Shown here: positions 23,402 through 32,057 of the stretch, in pieces | Layout of the letters: each line of letters opens with the position of its first letter | How positions within the stretch are numbered: the stretch's first letter is position 1 | NCBI GenBank assembly: GCA_012520725.1 | Contig: JAAYNQ010000061.1 | Span: 1 to 37,194, forward strand | From: Syntrophomonadaceae bacterium | GTDB taxonomy: Bacteria; Bacillota; Syntrophomonadia; Syntrophomonadales; Syntrophomonadaceae | Length of the DNA: 37,194 bases | Reading direction: 5' to 3' | Notes under the pieces: model-generated | Seen by the model: only the letters and a program-made list of their open reading frames with translations | Told to the model about the DNA's origin: nothing | Database searches by the model: none | Made by a program: the position numbers and the translations under genes

Positions 23402-23521
23402 CCGAAAATATACCGATAAGAGCCGGGGCTATGAACAAAGTATGGAGAATCAGGGATGGGAAGGGTAGGAGTAGAGTGAAGGTCCGGGCTTGGAAGTGAA
23501 TCAACTGAACTAAGCATTCGC

Positions 23522-24391
23522 TCAGCCTTTTTTGCCCAGTATGGACAAAAGCATGGCAGCCAGTATCAAGGCCATACCCAGGACAATACGCAGGGTTAGA
23601 ATATCGCCGCCCCACAGATAACCGGCCATTCCGGCAAAGACTGGTTCCATGGTTAGTATGACTGCAAAGCGGGTAGGAGTACTATATTTTTGCATGGCGT
23701 TTTGTAGCAGGAAGGCCATGGTAGTTGCAAATACTGCAGTAACCAGTATGGCACTGATAACACTGGGGGGAAAACTCCGGGGAATTGGTTCGAAAAGGAG
23801 GCCAATAAATAAACATACTACCCCTACCAGGAGAATTTGCACTCCGGTAATGGCTACCGGGTTATGACGATGGGAATAGCGGTCTACGGCTATAATATGC
23901 AGGGCAAAGCCTAGAGCACAGAATAAAACCAGCAGGTCTCCCCGACCTAAATGAAAAGTACCCGGTTGGACCGACATCAAATAAAGACCGGTGGCAGCAA
24001 AAACCACCGTTATTATTATGGATAAACCCAGCAGGCGGCGGTTAATTATAGAGTAGATAATCGGAACTAAAACCACGCTGAGTCCGGTGATAAAACCGGC
24101 ATTGGAGGAAGAGGTATACTTAAGCCCCACTGTCTGAAAGGCATAACCCAGGAGCAGGAATAAGCCGATTATCCCTCCACTCCGTAAGACAGCAGGGTTT
24201 ATCTGCAGCATATTCTTACATGAGAGCAAAGCCAGGACAATAAAAGCGATAATGAACCTTATGCCCAGGAAAAGAAATGGCCCAATATCATCCAGAGCGT
24301 TTTTGGTCATTACGAAAGTAGTACCCCAGACAAAGGCTACTACCAACATGGATAATTCTGCTTGTGTTCGTTTGTTGATATTATTAAGCAT
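23522..24391 (-). CDS. EamA/DMT-superfamily transporter
   Basis: Drug/metabolite-type transporter with ten predicted membrane helices in two EamA repeats, about 289 residues from the chosen start. Repeat 1 opens with LVVAFVWGTTFVMTKNAL; repeat 2 with GDLLVLFCALGFALHIIAVDRYS and ends LTMEPVFAGMAGYLWGGD. The ATG at 24391 is chosen because the 26 residues before it in a longer frame (to 24469) are not typical of this family. However, the ribosome site is weak (GGGGAT, 12 bases away). The substrate is unknown. It stands alone on the minus strand, 180 bases before the LCP gene. Confidence 0.85.
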   Translation of the reverse strand: MLNNINKRTQAELSMLVVAFVWGTTFVMTKNALDDIGPFLFLGIRFIIAFIVLALLSCKNMLQINPAVLRSGGIIGLFLLLGYAFQTVGLKYTSSSNAGFITGLSVVLVPIIYSIINRRLLGLSIIITVVFAATGLYLMSVQPGTFHLGRGDLLVLFCALGFALHIIAVDRYSHRHNPVAITGVQILLVGVVCLFIGLLFEPIPRSFPPSVISAILVTAVFATTMAFLLQNAMQKYSTPTRFAVILTMEPVFAGMAGYLWGGDILTLRIVLGMALILAAMLLSILGKKG

Positions 24392-24712
24392 AATTGACAA
24401 AAATCCCCATTCCCCATATAGCTTGCAGCCAAATTCTAACTCTATTACATTATCATATTGGCAGCACAAATCAATAAGCTAGAGTTATTATTTTTAGTTC
24501 CCATTATTTTTGCCAATAGTACTCAGAAGAAATGATTGGCCTATTTACAATCCGACCAAAGTCCAAGTTTATCCAAAAAATTTGCATAAATATGTTGGTC
24601 TGTATACATTTTTTTATGCTGAAGAATGTGGAACCATCGAGAATACAAACCACAAAACCCATAAAATCCATATTCCTAAATAGACAAAAAAGTGGATACA
24701 ACGCTTTTATTG
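24392..24712. other. Divergent intergenic region upstream of the amino-acid importer
   Basis: AT-rich gap with no gene. Two overlapping open frames here lack ribosome sites and family signals. GCATAAA near 24584 and TTTATGC some 30 bases later form an imperfect inverted repeat that could be an operator or a weak terminator. The importer promoter follows at 24713. Confidence 0.4.
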
Positions 24713-24741
24713 TTGTCGAGGTATGGATATGAATGTATAAT
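24713..24741 (+). promoter_or_regulatory. Sigma-A promoter of the amino-acid ABC importer
   Basis: TTGTCG (24713-24718) and a perfect TATAAT (24736-24741) are separated by 17 bases. The lipoprotein start at 24787 is 45 bases downstream. Confidence 0.75.
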
Positions 24742-24786
24742 GAAATGTAGTTAAATTAGGTGAAAGAGGAAAAGGAGTTGAGTGTA

Positions 24787-25587
24787 TTGAAAAAGTATTT
24801 GAGTTTGCTACTGGTTCTTATGCTTAGCATAGGCATGTTGGCAGTAGCAGGGTGTGGGGGAGAAAAAGAACCGTCAGGGCAGGACGCGGGCCAGGAACCA
24901 GCCATTACCAAGCTGGTGGTAGGATCTGAAACCGCATATGCCCCCTTTGAAATGGTAGACGAAAAAACTGGAGATTACATAGGATTCGACATGGATATCA
25001 TTAAGGCCATTGGCGAGGCTATGGGAGTTGAGGTGGAGATTAGAAGTATGGAATTTACCGCCTTGATCCCAGCTCTGCAGAACGGGCAGATCGATTGTGC
25101 CATTTCAGCTATGTCCATAACCCCAGAACGTCAGCAAGCAGTAGACTTTGCCGGTCCATATTATGATTCAGGCTTAATAATTGCTGTGGCTAAAGATACC
25201 GAAGGCATTTCTACTCTGGAAGACCTGCAAGGGAAGAAATTAGGGGCTCAAATCGGAACCACCGGAGCCGATGCCTGTCTGTCAGTGAAAGAAAAGGATC
25301 CGACCACTGAGGTAAAAACTTATGACCATGTAGGGGAAGCCTTTATGGAATTGCAAAAGGGCGGAGTTGTTGCCGTAATAAACGACTTCCCGGTTACCGA
25401 TTACTATGTTAAAACCGAAGCTTCCGACACCGTAAAGACAGTGGGAGAAATATTCCTGGCCGATGACCACTATGGAATACCGGTACAAAAGGGAGATACT
25501 GCTACCTTAAATCTTATAAATGAAGGTCTGGCTAAGATTAAAGAAAACGGAACCTATGATGAAATTTATGCCAAGTGGTTCGAATAG
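24787..25587 (+). CDS. Polar amino-acid ABC transporter, substrate-binding lipoprotein
   Basis: Periplasmic-type binding protein (SBP_bac_3 family), 266 residues, tethered as a lipoprotein. The signal peptide ends in the lipobox VAGC. Family motifs are VGSETAYAPFEM, GFDMDIIKAIGEAMG, IPALQNGQIDCAISAMSITPERQ and FAGPYYDSGLIIAV. The TTG at 24787 is chosen because it gives a normal lipoprotein signal peptide (KKYLSLLLVLML); AAAAGGAG lies nine bases ahead. Closest in type to glutamine/arginine/cystine binders, but the exact ligand is not readable. It is the first gene of an importer operon and is followed by a hairpin. Confidence 0.93.
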   Translation: MKKYLSLLLVLMLSIGMLAVAGCGGEKEPSGQDAGQEPAITKLVVGSETAYAPFEMVDEKTGDYIGFDMDIIKAIGEAMGVEVEIRSMEFTALIPALQNGQIDCAISAMSITPERQQAVDFAGPYYDSGLIIAVAKDTEGISTLEDLQGKKLGAQIGTTGADACLSVKEKDPTTEVKTYDHVGEAFMELQKGGVVAVINDFPVTDYYVKTEASDTVKTVGEIFLADDHYGIPVQKGDTATLNLINEGLAKIKENGTYDEIYAKWFE

Positions 25588-25634
25588 GCTCTAATTATAA
25601 AGGTTTTATGATACCTGATTGAGGATAAGACGAG

Positions 25635-25660
25635 AAAGCGCGGGTCTTAACTCGCGCTTT
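25635..25660 (+). other. Hairpin between binding-protein and permease genes
   Basis: AAAGCGCG (25635-25642) pairs perfectly with CGCGCTTT (25653-25660) around a 10-base loop, followed by ATTTCG rather than a T-run. Intercistronic hairpins here often stabilise the binding-protein message or partly stop transcription, so that more binding protein than permease is made. Confidence 0.65.
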
Positions 25661-25694
25661 ATTTCGATTCGTAACAGGGAGGAACACCTGAAAT

Positions 25695-26408
25695 ATGGAT
25701 TTTGGTTTTACTAACACAGAATGGTTTTTTGGCACAATGATTATGGACAAACTCAATGAAATATATGGTTTTCAGGTGGTTGTCAACAATCTGGGCAATT
25801 TTGCTATGGGGGCAGTATTAACCTTAGAAATTACATTTTTCTCCATACTCATAGGTATGGTGCTTGGACTTATCGCTGCTTTGGGCAGAATGAGCAGAAT
25901 GAAAATAATCAATTTTATATCCGTATCCTATATCGATTTCTTTCGTGGTACCCCTCTTTTTGTTCAGATATTGCTGTTATACTTTGGAGTAATACCTCTA
26001 GTATTTGATGCTACTCCGGTACAAGCCGCCATTATAGCTTGCGGTTTGAATAGCGGAGCTTATGTAGCAGAAATTGTTCGAGCCGGGATTCAAGCAGTGG
26101 ATAAGGGACAGATGGAAGCTGCCCGTTCATTAGGCATGACCCATGGTCAGTCCATGCGTTTCATCATATTGCCCCAGGCTTTTAAGATTGTAATTCCACC
26201 GTTAATCAATGAGTTTGTCATGTTACTCAAAGATACCTCGCTGGTCTCGGCCATATCAGCTCATGAGTTAACTCATACTGGTAAAATGTTGTACGCCAGC
26301 ACCTATCAGGCCGTATGGGTATGGGGGGCGGTCTGTGTATTCTATTTCATTATGACCAAAGTTATATCGATGTTGGGTGATTGGACGGAAAGGAGGCTGG
26401 CTACCTAG
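25695..26408 (+). CDS. Polar amino-acid ABC transporter, permease
   Basis: Membrane subunit of 237 residues of the HisMQ/GlnP family with five or so helices. After a longer than usual N-terminus (about 45 residues) come [21 protein letters not shown], the [15 protein letters not shown] motif and the ATPase-contact loop [22 protein letters not shown]. The start ATG follows GGGAGGAACACC. Its stop overlaps the ATPase start by one base. It acts as a homodimer with the adjacent ATPase and the binding lipoprotein. Confidence 0.94.
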   Translation: MDFGFTNTEWFFGTMIMDKLNEIYGFQVVVNNLGNFAMGAVLTLEITFFSILIGMVLGLIAALGRMSRMKIINFISVSYIDFFRGTPLFVQILLLYFGVIPLVFDATPVQAAIIACGLNSGAYVAEIVRAGIQAVDKGQMEAARSLGMTHGQSMRFIILPQAFKIVIPPLINEFVMLLKDTSLVSAISAHELTHTGKMLYASTYQAVWVWGAVCVFYFIMTKVISMLGDWTERRLAT

Positions 26409-27130
26409 TGATAGTGGTAAAAAACCTCCATAAAAGCTTTGACAAGTTAGAAGTTCTAAAGGGTATAGACTGTCACATCCACCAGAAAGAAGTGGTATGT
26501 GTTATTGGCCCTAGTGGATCGGGAAAGAGCACCTTCTTGCGTTGTATTAATCGCCTGGAAGAAGCTCAGCAGGGGCAGATTTTTATCGACGGGGAGGAGG
26601 TTACCGCTCCTAATGCAGATATTAATCGGATCAGGCAGGAAATGGGCATGGTTTTTCAGTTATTTAACCTCTTTCCCCATAAGACCACCTTGGAAAATGT
26701 AACTCTGGCTCCTATAAAAATAAAGAAAATGAGCAAAGAAGAGGCAGAAGATATTGCTATCGGTTTGTTGAGGAAAGTAGGGTTAGGGGATAAAGACCAT
26801 GTATACCCATCCCAGCTGTCCGGGGGGCAAAAACAGCGAGTTGCCATAGCAAGGGCCCTGGCCATGCAACCGAAAGTTATGCTCTTTGACGAGCCCACCT
26901 CTTCACTGGATCCGGAAATGGTTGGAGAGGTGCTGGAGGTAATGAAAAATCTGGCCCTGGAAGGAATGACCATGATTGTAGTGACCCATGAAATGGGATT
27001 TGCCAGAGAAGTGGGACATCGAGTATTCTTTATGGATGAAGGAATACTGATGGAAGAAGGAACCCCTGCCCAGATTTTTGACAACCCCCAGAATCCTCGC
27101 ACCCAGGCATTTTTGAGCAAAGTACTCTAA
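26408..27130 (+). CDS. Polar amino-acid ABC transporter, ATP-binding protein (GlnQ/HisP type)
   Basis: Cytoplasmic ATPase of 240 residues. Walker A is GPSGSGKST, the Q-loop [11 protein letters not shown], the signature LSGGQKQR, Walker [13 protein letters not shown] and the switch His VTHEMGFA. The [14 protein letters not shown] stretch is typical of the polar amino-acid group. The start is the GTG at 26408, inside the permease stop; GGAGG is 11 bases ahead, rather far, and a second GTG at 26414 is possible. It closes the importer operon, which ends at a hairpin at 27183-27220. Confidence 0.94.
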   Translation: MIVVKNLHKSFDKLEVLKGIDCHIHQKEVVCVIGPSGSGKSTFLRCINRLEEAQQGQIFIDGEEVTAPNADINRIRQEMGMVFQLFNLFPHKTTLENVTLAPIKIKKMSKEEAEDIAIGLLRKVGLGDKDHVYPSQLSGGQKQRVAIARALAMQPKVMLFDEPTSSLDPEMVGEVLEVMKNLALEGMTMIVVTHEMGFAREVGHRVFFMDEGILMEEGTPAQIFDNPQNPRTQAFLSKVL

Positions 27131-27182
27131 GTGAAAGCAGGAAGGATCCCAGAGGGAAAAACCGAAGTTTTTGAACCCAATG

Positions 27183-27220
27183 AGGCTCAATTATCATTTT
27201 ATAAGATAATTGAGCCTTTA
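27183..27220 (+). terminator. Strong hairpin, probable terminator of the importer operon
   Basis: AGGCTCAATTATC (27183-27195) is exactly complementary to GATAATTGAGCCT (27205-27217), a 13-bp stem with a 9-base loop. Only a short TTTA follows, so termination may be partial. It could also act for transcripts from the other strand. Confidence 0.75.
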
Positions 27221-27547
27221 TACAGATTGGTAGACATGGGAACGTATCGAAACCAGTGAAAAAGTATCTGGAATGTGTCAGGCTTGGCATAAGTAAAGAA
27301 TTCTTTAATTGTATGACACCATTAATACCCTATTGTTGAGGAGATCCGTCGTCGCTTTTGGCTACTCAGGATGACAAAACTGATACTTTGTTGGTGGTTT
27401 GGGACGTTTCTTGGTACTGTTTAGTAAAACCAGCAAAAGAAACGGCAGAATGTGAAAAAACATTTATGAAAATGTCAATGGCTCTACTCGATGTTGAGAC
27501 CACACAGCTGCTGGTTTATCCGCGGGTGGTAGCAGGAGGATGTGAGT
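27221..27547. other. Intergenic region before nth
   Basis: No gene is supported. It holds one degenerate copy of an intergenic repeat at 27341-27376. A 68-codon frame at 27358-27564 starts within that repeat and resembles no family. GCAGGAGGA at the end is the nth ribosome site. No clear promoter is visible. Confidence 0.4.
27341..27376. repeat. Degenerate GGATC...CAGGATGACA intergenic repeat
   Basis: GAGATCC, a GC-rich interior and CTCAGGATGACA resemble a repeat family seen between genes in many unrelated bacteria (reverse strand TGTCATCCTGAG...GGATCTC). GGATC/GATCC ends allow a hairpin. Only one copy is seen here. Confidence 0.4.
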
Positions 27548-28186
27548 TTGAGAAAGCGGATTAAGCAGATATTAGATTTATTATGCCAGGAATATCCCGA
27601 GGCCGGCACTATGCTGGAGTTCAATTCCATATTTGAATTGTTGGTGGCAGTGATCCTATCAGCTCAAACTACTGATACCCAGGTAAATCGGGTTACTGCC
27701 CATTTGTTTTCCCGGTACAACACTGCTCGAGATATTGCTGATTTAGATCTGGCAGAACTGGAGGAACTGATAAAAGCAGTAGGCTTGTACAAGAACAAGG
27801 CCAAAAATATCCAGGCTATGTCCAAAAAACTTATTGAGGAATACGGGGGAGAAGTTCCAGCTGAGCTGGATGAATTGATTAAACTGCCGGGAGTAGGAAG
27901 AAAAACGGCTAATGTAGTCCTGGCCGTAGGTTTCGGTTTGCCTGGACTGGGAGTTGATACCCATGTTAAACGGGTAGCCAACCGGCTGGGTTTGGTCCAT
28001 ACCCAGAATGCAGATAAGGTCGAAAAAGAATTAAAAGCTTTAATACCCCAGGAAATGTGGAGCAAGAGCCATCATCTTTTGATATGGCACGGACGCCGGG
28101 TCTGCAAGGCCCGTACACCGCAATGCGGGCAGTGTGTGCTGGATCCTTTGTGCCCCAAAATTGAATATGAGTCCGCCCGGGCCTAA
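27548..28186 (+). CDS. nth: Endonuclease III
   Basis: Base-excision repair DNA glycosylase/AP lyase for oxidised pyrimidines, 212 residues. The helix-hairpin-helix is LPGVGRKTANVVL with catalytic Lys 119, and the second catalytic residue is Asp 137 in GVDTHVKRVANRLGL. The C-terminal [4Fe-4S] loop has the exact Cys-x6-Cys-x2-Cys-x5-Cys spacing. The TTG at 27548 is chosen because GGAGG is then seven bases away; the GTG at 27542 would be only two bases from it. It stands alone before the tandem repeats and the ileS leader. Confidence 0.96.
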   Translation: MRKRIKQILDLLCQEYPEAGTMLEFNSIFELLVAVILSAQTTDTQVNRVTAHLFSRYNTARDIADLDLAELEELIKAVGLYKNKAKNIQAMSKKLIEEYGGEVPAELDELIKLPGVGRKTANVVLAVGFGLPGLGVDTHVKRVANRLGLVHTQNADKVEKELKALIPQEMWSKSHHLLIWHGRRVCKARTPQCGQCVLDPLCPKIEYESARA

Positions 28187-28220
28187 TAACGAAAACGTGT
28201 ATTAATAACGGCCCAGGCGC

Positions 28221-28375
28221 GGGCGACCGCAGGTCGCCCCTACAGGCACCGAGGGCTAATTGGTTGCTAGCAGGTGGGCGACAGCAGGTCGCGCCTACGG
28301 GCATCGAGTGCTAATTGGTCGCTGGCAGGCAGGTGACAGCAGGTCGCCCCTATAACGCCCTGAGTGATTAGAATG
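28221..28375. repeat. Tandem array of palindromic repeat, 55-bp period
   Basis: Three copies start at 28221, 28276 and 28331, exactly 55 bases apart. Copy 1 contains the hairpin GGGCGACC-gca-GGTCGCCC followed by CCTAC; copies 2 and 3 have point changes. The spacer (GGCACCGAGGGCTAATTGG and variants) is also repeated. The third copy fades after 28353. This is the reverse-orientation relative of the repeats at 21849 and 22035. Confidence 0.85.
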
Positions 28376-28406
28376 GAGAAATAAGGGCAATAATTAGGGG
28401 TAAGAG

Positions 28407-28436
28407 TTGTGCTGGAGCCAGGCAATGTGCTACAAT
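28407..28436 (+). promoter_or_regulatory. Promoter of the ileS T-box transcript
   Basis: TTGTGC (28407-28412) and TACAAT (28431-28436) are 18 bases apart. Transcription would start near 28443, about 35 bases before the T-box. Confidence 0.6.
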
Positions 28437-28477
28437 AATAAATATTTTTACACCATAAATTTTACATTTAATTACTA

Positions 28478-28708
28478 TGAACGGGACAGTAAACCAAAAC
28501 GATCGCCATCAGCGAGCCGGGGATGGTGTAAGCCCGGCAGCGAGTTTTGGTTGAAGATCACCCGGGAGTTGTCAAGCTGAAGGGATGAGCTGGATAAAGC
28601 TTGAACGTTACTCGCGTTAAGAGTATAGAGTGGTATCTGTTAAACAGATGCTATAAGGGTGGTACCGCGGAAAGTGCTTTTCGTCCCTTGGGGATGAAAA
28701 GTTTTTTT
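28478..28708 (+). promoter_or_regulatory. T-box riboswitch, isoleucine (AUC specifier)
   Basis: tRNA-sensing leader of ileS. The T-box sequence AGGGTGGTACCGCG is intact at 28656-28669, with GGTACC and the bulge that pairs with the uncharged tRNA acceptor end. Stem I is visible from CCAAAAC (28494-28500) pairing with GTTTTGG (28544-28550). The specifier loop reads GAAGATCACC with codon ATC (Ile) at 28557-28559. The terminator is CTTTTCGTCCC/GGGATGAAAAG (28677-28701) followed by seven T residues. Uncharged tRNA-Ile would favour the antiterminator and turn ileS on. Confidence 0.96.
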
Positions 28709-28746
28709 ATTTAAGTAAACAAATATACTGGTGAGGTGGTTATAAA

Positions 28747-31530
28747 ATGGCTAAGGGTAAATATGATGCAACATTGAATTTACCTCAGACTGATTTTCCC
28801 ATGAGAGCAAATCTTCCTAAAAAGGAACCTGAAATATTGCAGTTCTGGGAAGAAAACGAAATATATGAAAAGGTACAGGAGAAAAATTCAGGCCGGGAAA
28901 GGTTTATTCTTCATGATGGGCCTCCTTATGCCAATGGTGATATTCACCTGGGTCATACCTTAAACAAGGTGTTAAAGGATATTATTATCAAGCACCGGTC
29001 CATGGCGGGCTTTGATGCCCCTTATGTTCCGGGGTGGGATACCCATGGCTTGCCTATTGAACAGCAGGCTATAAAGGCTTTGGGAATAGACCGGCATAAA
29101 ACCAATGTGGTGGAGTTTAGAAAACATTGCCGGGAATATGCCCTGAAATACGTAGGTATTCAACGTGAGGAGTTTAAGCGTTTAGGGGTGCGGGGAAACT
29201 GGGACAATCCCTATTTAACCTTGCATCCCAGTTTTGAGTCGGTACAGGTTCGAGTATTCGGGGAAATGGCCAAAAAGGGCTATATCTATAAAGGTTTAAA
29301 ACCGGTTTACTGGTGTGCAGATTGTGAAACCGCCCTGGCGGAAGCTGAGGTGGAATATGGTGATAAAACATCTCCATCCATTTATGTTAAATTCCCGGTC
29401 AAAGACGGCCGGGGGCTTATTCCGGAAGAAGCTTTTGTTGTCATCTGGACTACCACTCCCTGGACTCTGCCGGCCAATACCGCTATCAGCCTGCATCCGG
29501 ATTATGAATACCTTTTACTGCAGGTAGATAATGAAAAATACCTGATTGCCAAAGGACTCCTGGAAAATGTGGCAAGGGAAGTGGGATGGGATAATTACAC
29601 CATTTTGAAGGAATACAAGGGATCGGAGCTGGAAAGAGTAGTATGCCAGCATCCCTTCTTTGAGCGGGATTCGCTGCTGGTTTTAGGCGAGCACGTAACC
29701 CTGGAAGCAGGAACCGGTTGTGTTCACACTGCCCCCGGCCATGGTGAAGACGACTTTTACGTAGGGAAGGAATATGATTTGGAAGTCATCTCTCCGGTAG
29801 ATGATAGGGGCCGATTTACCAGTGAAGCCGGAATATTTGAGGGGCTTTTCGTTCATGATGCCAATAAAAACGTTATCGTAGAGCTGGAACAACTGGGTCT
29901 TTTGGTTCATGCCTCCAAGGTAAACCATCAATACCCCTACTGCTGGCGCTGCAAGGAGCCTATAATCTACCGGGCTACTGAGCAGTGGTTTGCCTCTATC
30001 GATGGCTTTAGAGAGGATGCCTTAAAGGGCATTGACCAGGTCAAGTGGATTCCGGCCTGGGGACGGGACCGGATCTACAACATGGTCCGGGACCGGGGGG
30101 ATTGGTGTATTTCCCGGCAAAGGACCTGGGGGGTTCCCATTCCCATATTCTACTGTGAATCCTGCGGGGAAGCAGTGATAAACGATGATACTATCAATCG
30201 GATAGCTGAGCTCTTCGCCCAGCACGGGGCCGACATCTGGTTCCAGGAGGAAGCAGAACAACTACTGCCGGCCAATTACCAGTGTCCTTATTGTTCAGGG
30301 CATAAATTCCGCAAAGAAACAGATATAATGGATGTATGGTTTGACTCCGGTTCCAGTCATTTGGCAGTATTGGAAACCAGGGATGACCAGCGCTGGCCTG
30401 CTGATATGTACCTGGAAGGCAGTGACCAGCACCGGGGTTGGTTCAACTCATCTTTATCCACATCGGTAGCGGTAAGAGGAGTTCCTCCTTACAAAGCAGT
30501 ATTGACCCACGGCTTTGTGGTGGATGAACAAGGCCGCAAGATGTCCAAATCACTGGGCAATGTGGTTGATCCCTTGCAAATGATTAAGCAGATGGGAGCA
30601 GACATACTCAGACTATGGGTATCATCGGCTGACTATCGGACCGATATTGCAGTATCCCAGAATATTATCAAGCAAAGTGCTGAGGCTTATCGCAAAATCA
30701 GAAACACCTGCCGTTTTATACTAGGCAATTTGTTTGATTTCGACCCCGCTAAGGATAAAGTTCCATATGAAGATCTGACTGAGCTGGATAAATGGGCACT
30801 GGCCAAACTGGATAAACTGGTACGTAAGGTCAGCCGGGCTTATGATGAGTATGAATTCCATGTGGTTTTTCACTCGGTGCATAACTTCTGTACTATTGAT
30901 CTGAGCAGTATCTACTTTGATGTATTAAAAGACAAATTATATTGTTCCCATCCCGATGATGCTGAGCGGAAAGCGGCTCAAAGTGTGCTATATGAGCTTA
31001 TTAATGGGATAGTGGTTATGCTGACCCCGATTCTGGCCTTTACCAGTGAAGAAATCTGGAGCCAACTGAAAAAGAAAGACGATCCCATTAGTGTTCAGCT
31101 TTTGGAATGGCCTGAAGCTAAGGATAAATATGCCAACCAGGAAGTGGAAAATAAAATAGACCAGGTCTTGGTAGTGAGAGAAGTAGTGACCAAAGCTTTG
31201 GAGGAGGCTCGGGTCAAGAAAGTAATCGGCCACTCCTTGGGAGCCTGGATTAGCATTTATGCCGATCAGGACTGGATACAACGGCTCCAGCAAGTAGAAG
31301 CTTTAGAGAAGCTCTTTATAGTATCCCGGGTGGATATCAAACCATCCACCGAGCGCAGCCAGGATGCGCTGGCCCTGGAAGAGGTAAAAGGTATATGGGT
31401 AAAGGTACAGGCGGCCCAGGGAGAGAAATGTGAGCGCTGCTGGATAATTGAACCATCGGTGGGGATGGATACAGAACATCCCACCCTGTGTGGGCGCTGC
31501 AGTCAGGTACTATCCCAATTGAACGGATAG
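28747..31530 (+). CDS. ileS: Isoleucyl-tRNA synthetase
   Basis: Class I aminoacyl-tRNA synthetase of 927 residues, the usual bacterial length. The HIGH motif appears as NGDIHLGHTLNK and KMSKS as RKMSKSLGN. The editing (CP1) domain contains WTTTPWTLPANTA and GTGCVHTAPGHGEDD. The C-terminal zinc finger has CERC and CGRC pairs, as in the bacterial type. The gene follows an Ile T-box and starts at an ATG after GAGGTGG. The downstream ACT gene starts 12 bases later. Its position after the divIVA cluster is ancestral in Firmicutes, although 6.9 kb separates them here. Confidence 0.98.
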   Translation: MAKGKYDATLNLPQTDFPMRANLPKKEPEILQFWEENEIYEKVQEKNSGRERFILHDGPPYANGDIHLGHTLNKVLKDIIIKHRSMAGFDAPYVPGWDTHGLPIEQQAIKALGIDRHKTNVVEFRKHCREYALKYVGIQREEFKRLGVRGNWDNPYLTLHPSFESVQVRVFGEMAKKGYIYKGLKPVYWCADCETALAEAEVEYGDKTSPSIYVKFPVKDGRGLIPEEAFVVIWTTTPWTLPANTAISLHPDYEYLLLQVDNEKYLIAKGLLENVAREVGWDNYTILKEYKGSELERVVCQHPFFERDSLLVLGEHVTLEAGTGCVHTAPGHGEDDFYVGKEYDLEVISPVDDRGRFTSEAGIFEGLFVHDANKNVIVELEQLGLLVHASKVNHQYPYCWRCKEPIIYRATEQWFASIDGFREDALKGIDQVKWIPAWGRDRIYNMVRDRGDWCISRQRTWGVPIPIFYCESCGEAVINDDTINRIAELFAQHGADIWFQEEAEQLLPANYQCPYCSGHKFRKETDIMDVWFDSGSSHLAVLETRDDQRWPADMYLEGSDQHRGWFNSSLSTSVAVRGVPPYKAVLTHGFVVDEQGRKMSKSLGNVVDPLQMIKQMGADILRLWVSSADYRTDIAVSQNIIKQSAEAYRKIRNTCRFILGNLFDFDPAKDKVPYEDLTELDKWALAKLDKLVRKVSRAYDEYEFHVVFHSVHNFCTIDLSSIYFDVLKDKLYCSHPDDAERKAAQSVLYELINGIVVMLTPILAFTSEEIWSQLKKKDDPISVQLLEWPEAKDKYANQEVENKIDQVLVVREVVTKALEEARVKKVIGHSLGAWISIYADQDWIQRLQQVEALEKLFIVSRVDIKPSTERSQDALALEEVKGIWVKVQAAQGEKCERCWIIEPSVGMDTEHPTLCGRCSQVLSQLNG

Positions 31531-31542
31531 GAGGTCGAGCAG

Positions 31543-31824
31543 GTGGAAGAGAGCAAAAGAGCCATTATCACGGTGCTGGGAAATGACCGGGTGGGCATCA
31601 TCTATGGTATTTCCGGGGTACTGGCCAATAATAATGTGAATATTCTAGACATCAGCCAAACCATATTGCAGGAGTTTTTTACCATGGTCATGGTAGTAGA
31701 TGTTTCCCAGAGTTTAGTTGAGTTTTCCGAGTTGAAGGAACAATTGGCCAGTAAGGGAAAAGAAATGGGCCTGCAAGTTAATATACAGCATGAGGATATA
31801 TTCAAATACATGCACCGCATTTAG
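31543..31824 (+). CDS. ACT-domain protein (UPF0237 family)
   Basis: Stand-alone ACT domain of 93 residues: AIITVLGNDRVGIIYGISGVLANNNVNILDIS (core: VLGNDRVGIIYGIS), followed by QTILQEFFTMVMVVD and a closing KEMGLQVNIQHEDIF. ACT domains bind amino acids or similar small ligands. UPF0237 proteins are usually encoded right before a UPF0210 protein, as here. A GTG start follows AGGAGG. A hairpin-rich repeat cluster lies between it and the UPF0210 gene. Confidence 0.92.
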   Translation: MEESKRAIITVLGNDRVGIIYGISGVLANNNVNILDISQTILQEFFTMVMVVDVSQSLVEFSELKEQLASKGKEMGLQVNIQHEDIFKYMHRI

Positions 31825-31834
31825 GAACAGGGAC

Positions 31835-32045
31835 AGATTGGCTTAGTAACTAGGATACGCTATAATCGTAGTTCCTAGAAGGAATATCCTTTATTGTAAA
31901 TTCCTAACCGGGAAGGAATGTCCCGGGCTAAGGTCAGGGGACACACCTTGCTTGAATTCCTGGTTTGGAAGACATATCCCGGCGAAGGAACAGGTACACA
32001 CCTGCCCTTAGAGTTACTTGGGGCAGGAATGTCCCTTAGTATAGA
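31835..32045. repeat. Hairpin-rich REP-like repeat cluster
   Basis: Short related units occur here: GAAGGAATATCC, GGAAGGAATGTCCC, GGCAGGAATGTCCC, and GGGGACACACCTT/GGTACACACCTG. Several fold locally: CCGGGA-aggaatg-TCCCGG (31908-31926), CAGGT-acac-ACCTG (31991-32004), and CTAGGA/TCCTAG around 31850-31877. This resembles clusters of REP elements, but no transposase is nearby. The cluster separates two genes that are usually tightly linked. Confidence 0.5.
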
Positions 32046-32057
32046 GGAGGTTGGACA

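Noticed and set aside
24504-24732. Overlapping open frames before the amino-acid importer
   Set aside because: AT-rich chance frames with no ribosome sites; one runs into the promoter.
27358-27564. 68-codon frame before nth
   Set aside because: It starts inside a degenerate repeat, has no ribosome site and overlaps the nth start.
28221-28375. CRISPR array
   Set aside because: Unit spacing is regular, but the spacers are themselves copies of each other, there are only three units, and no cas genes are present.
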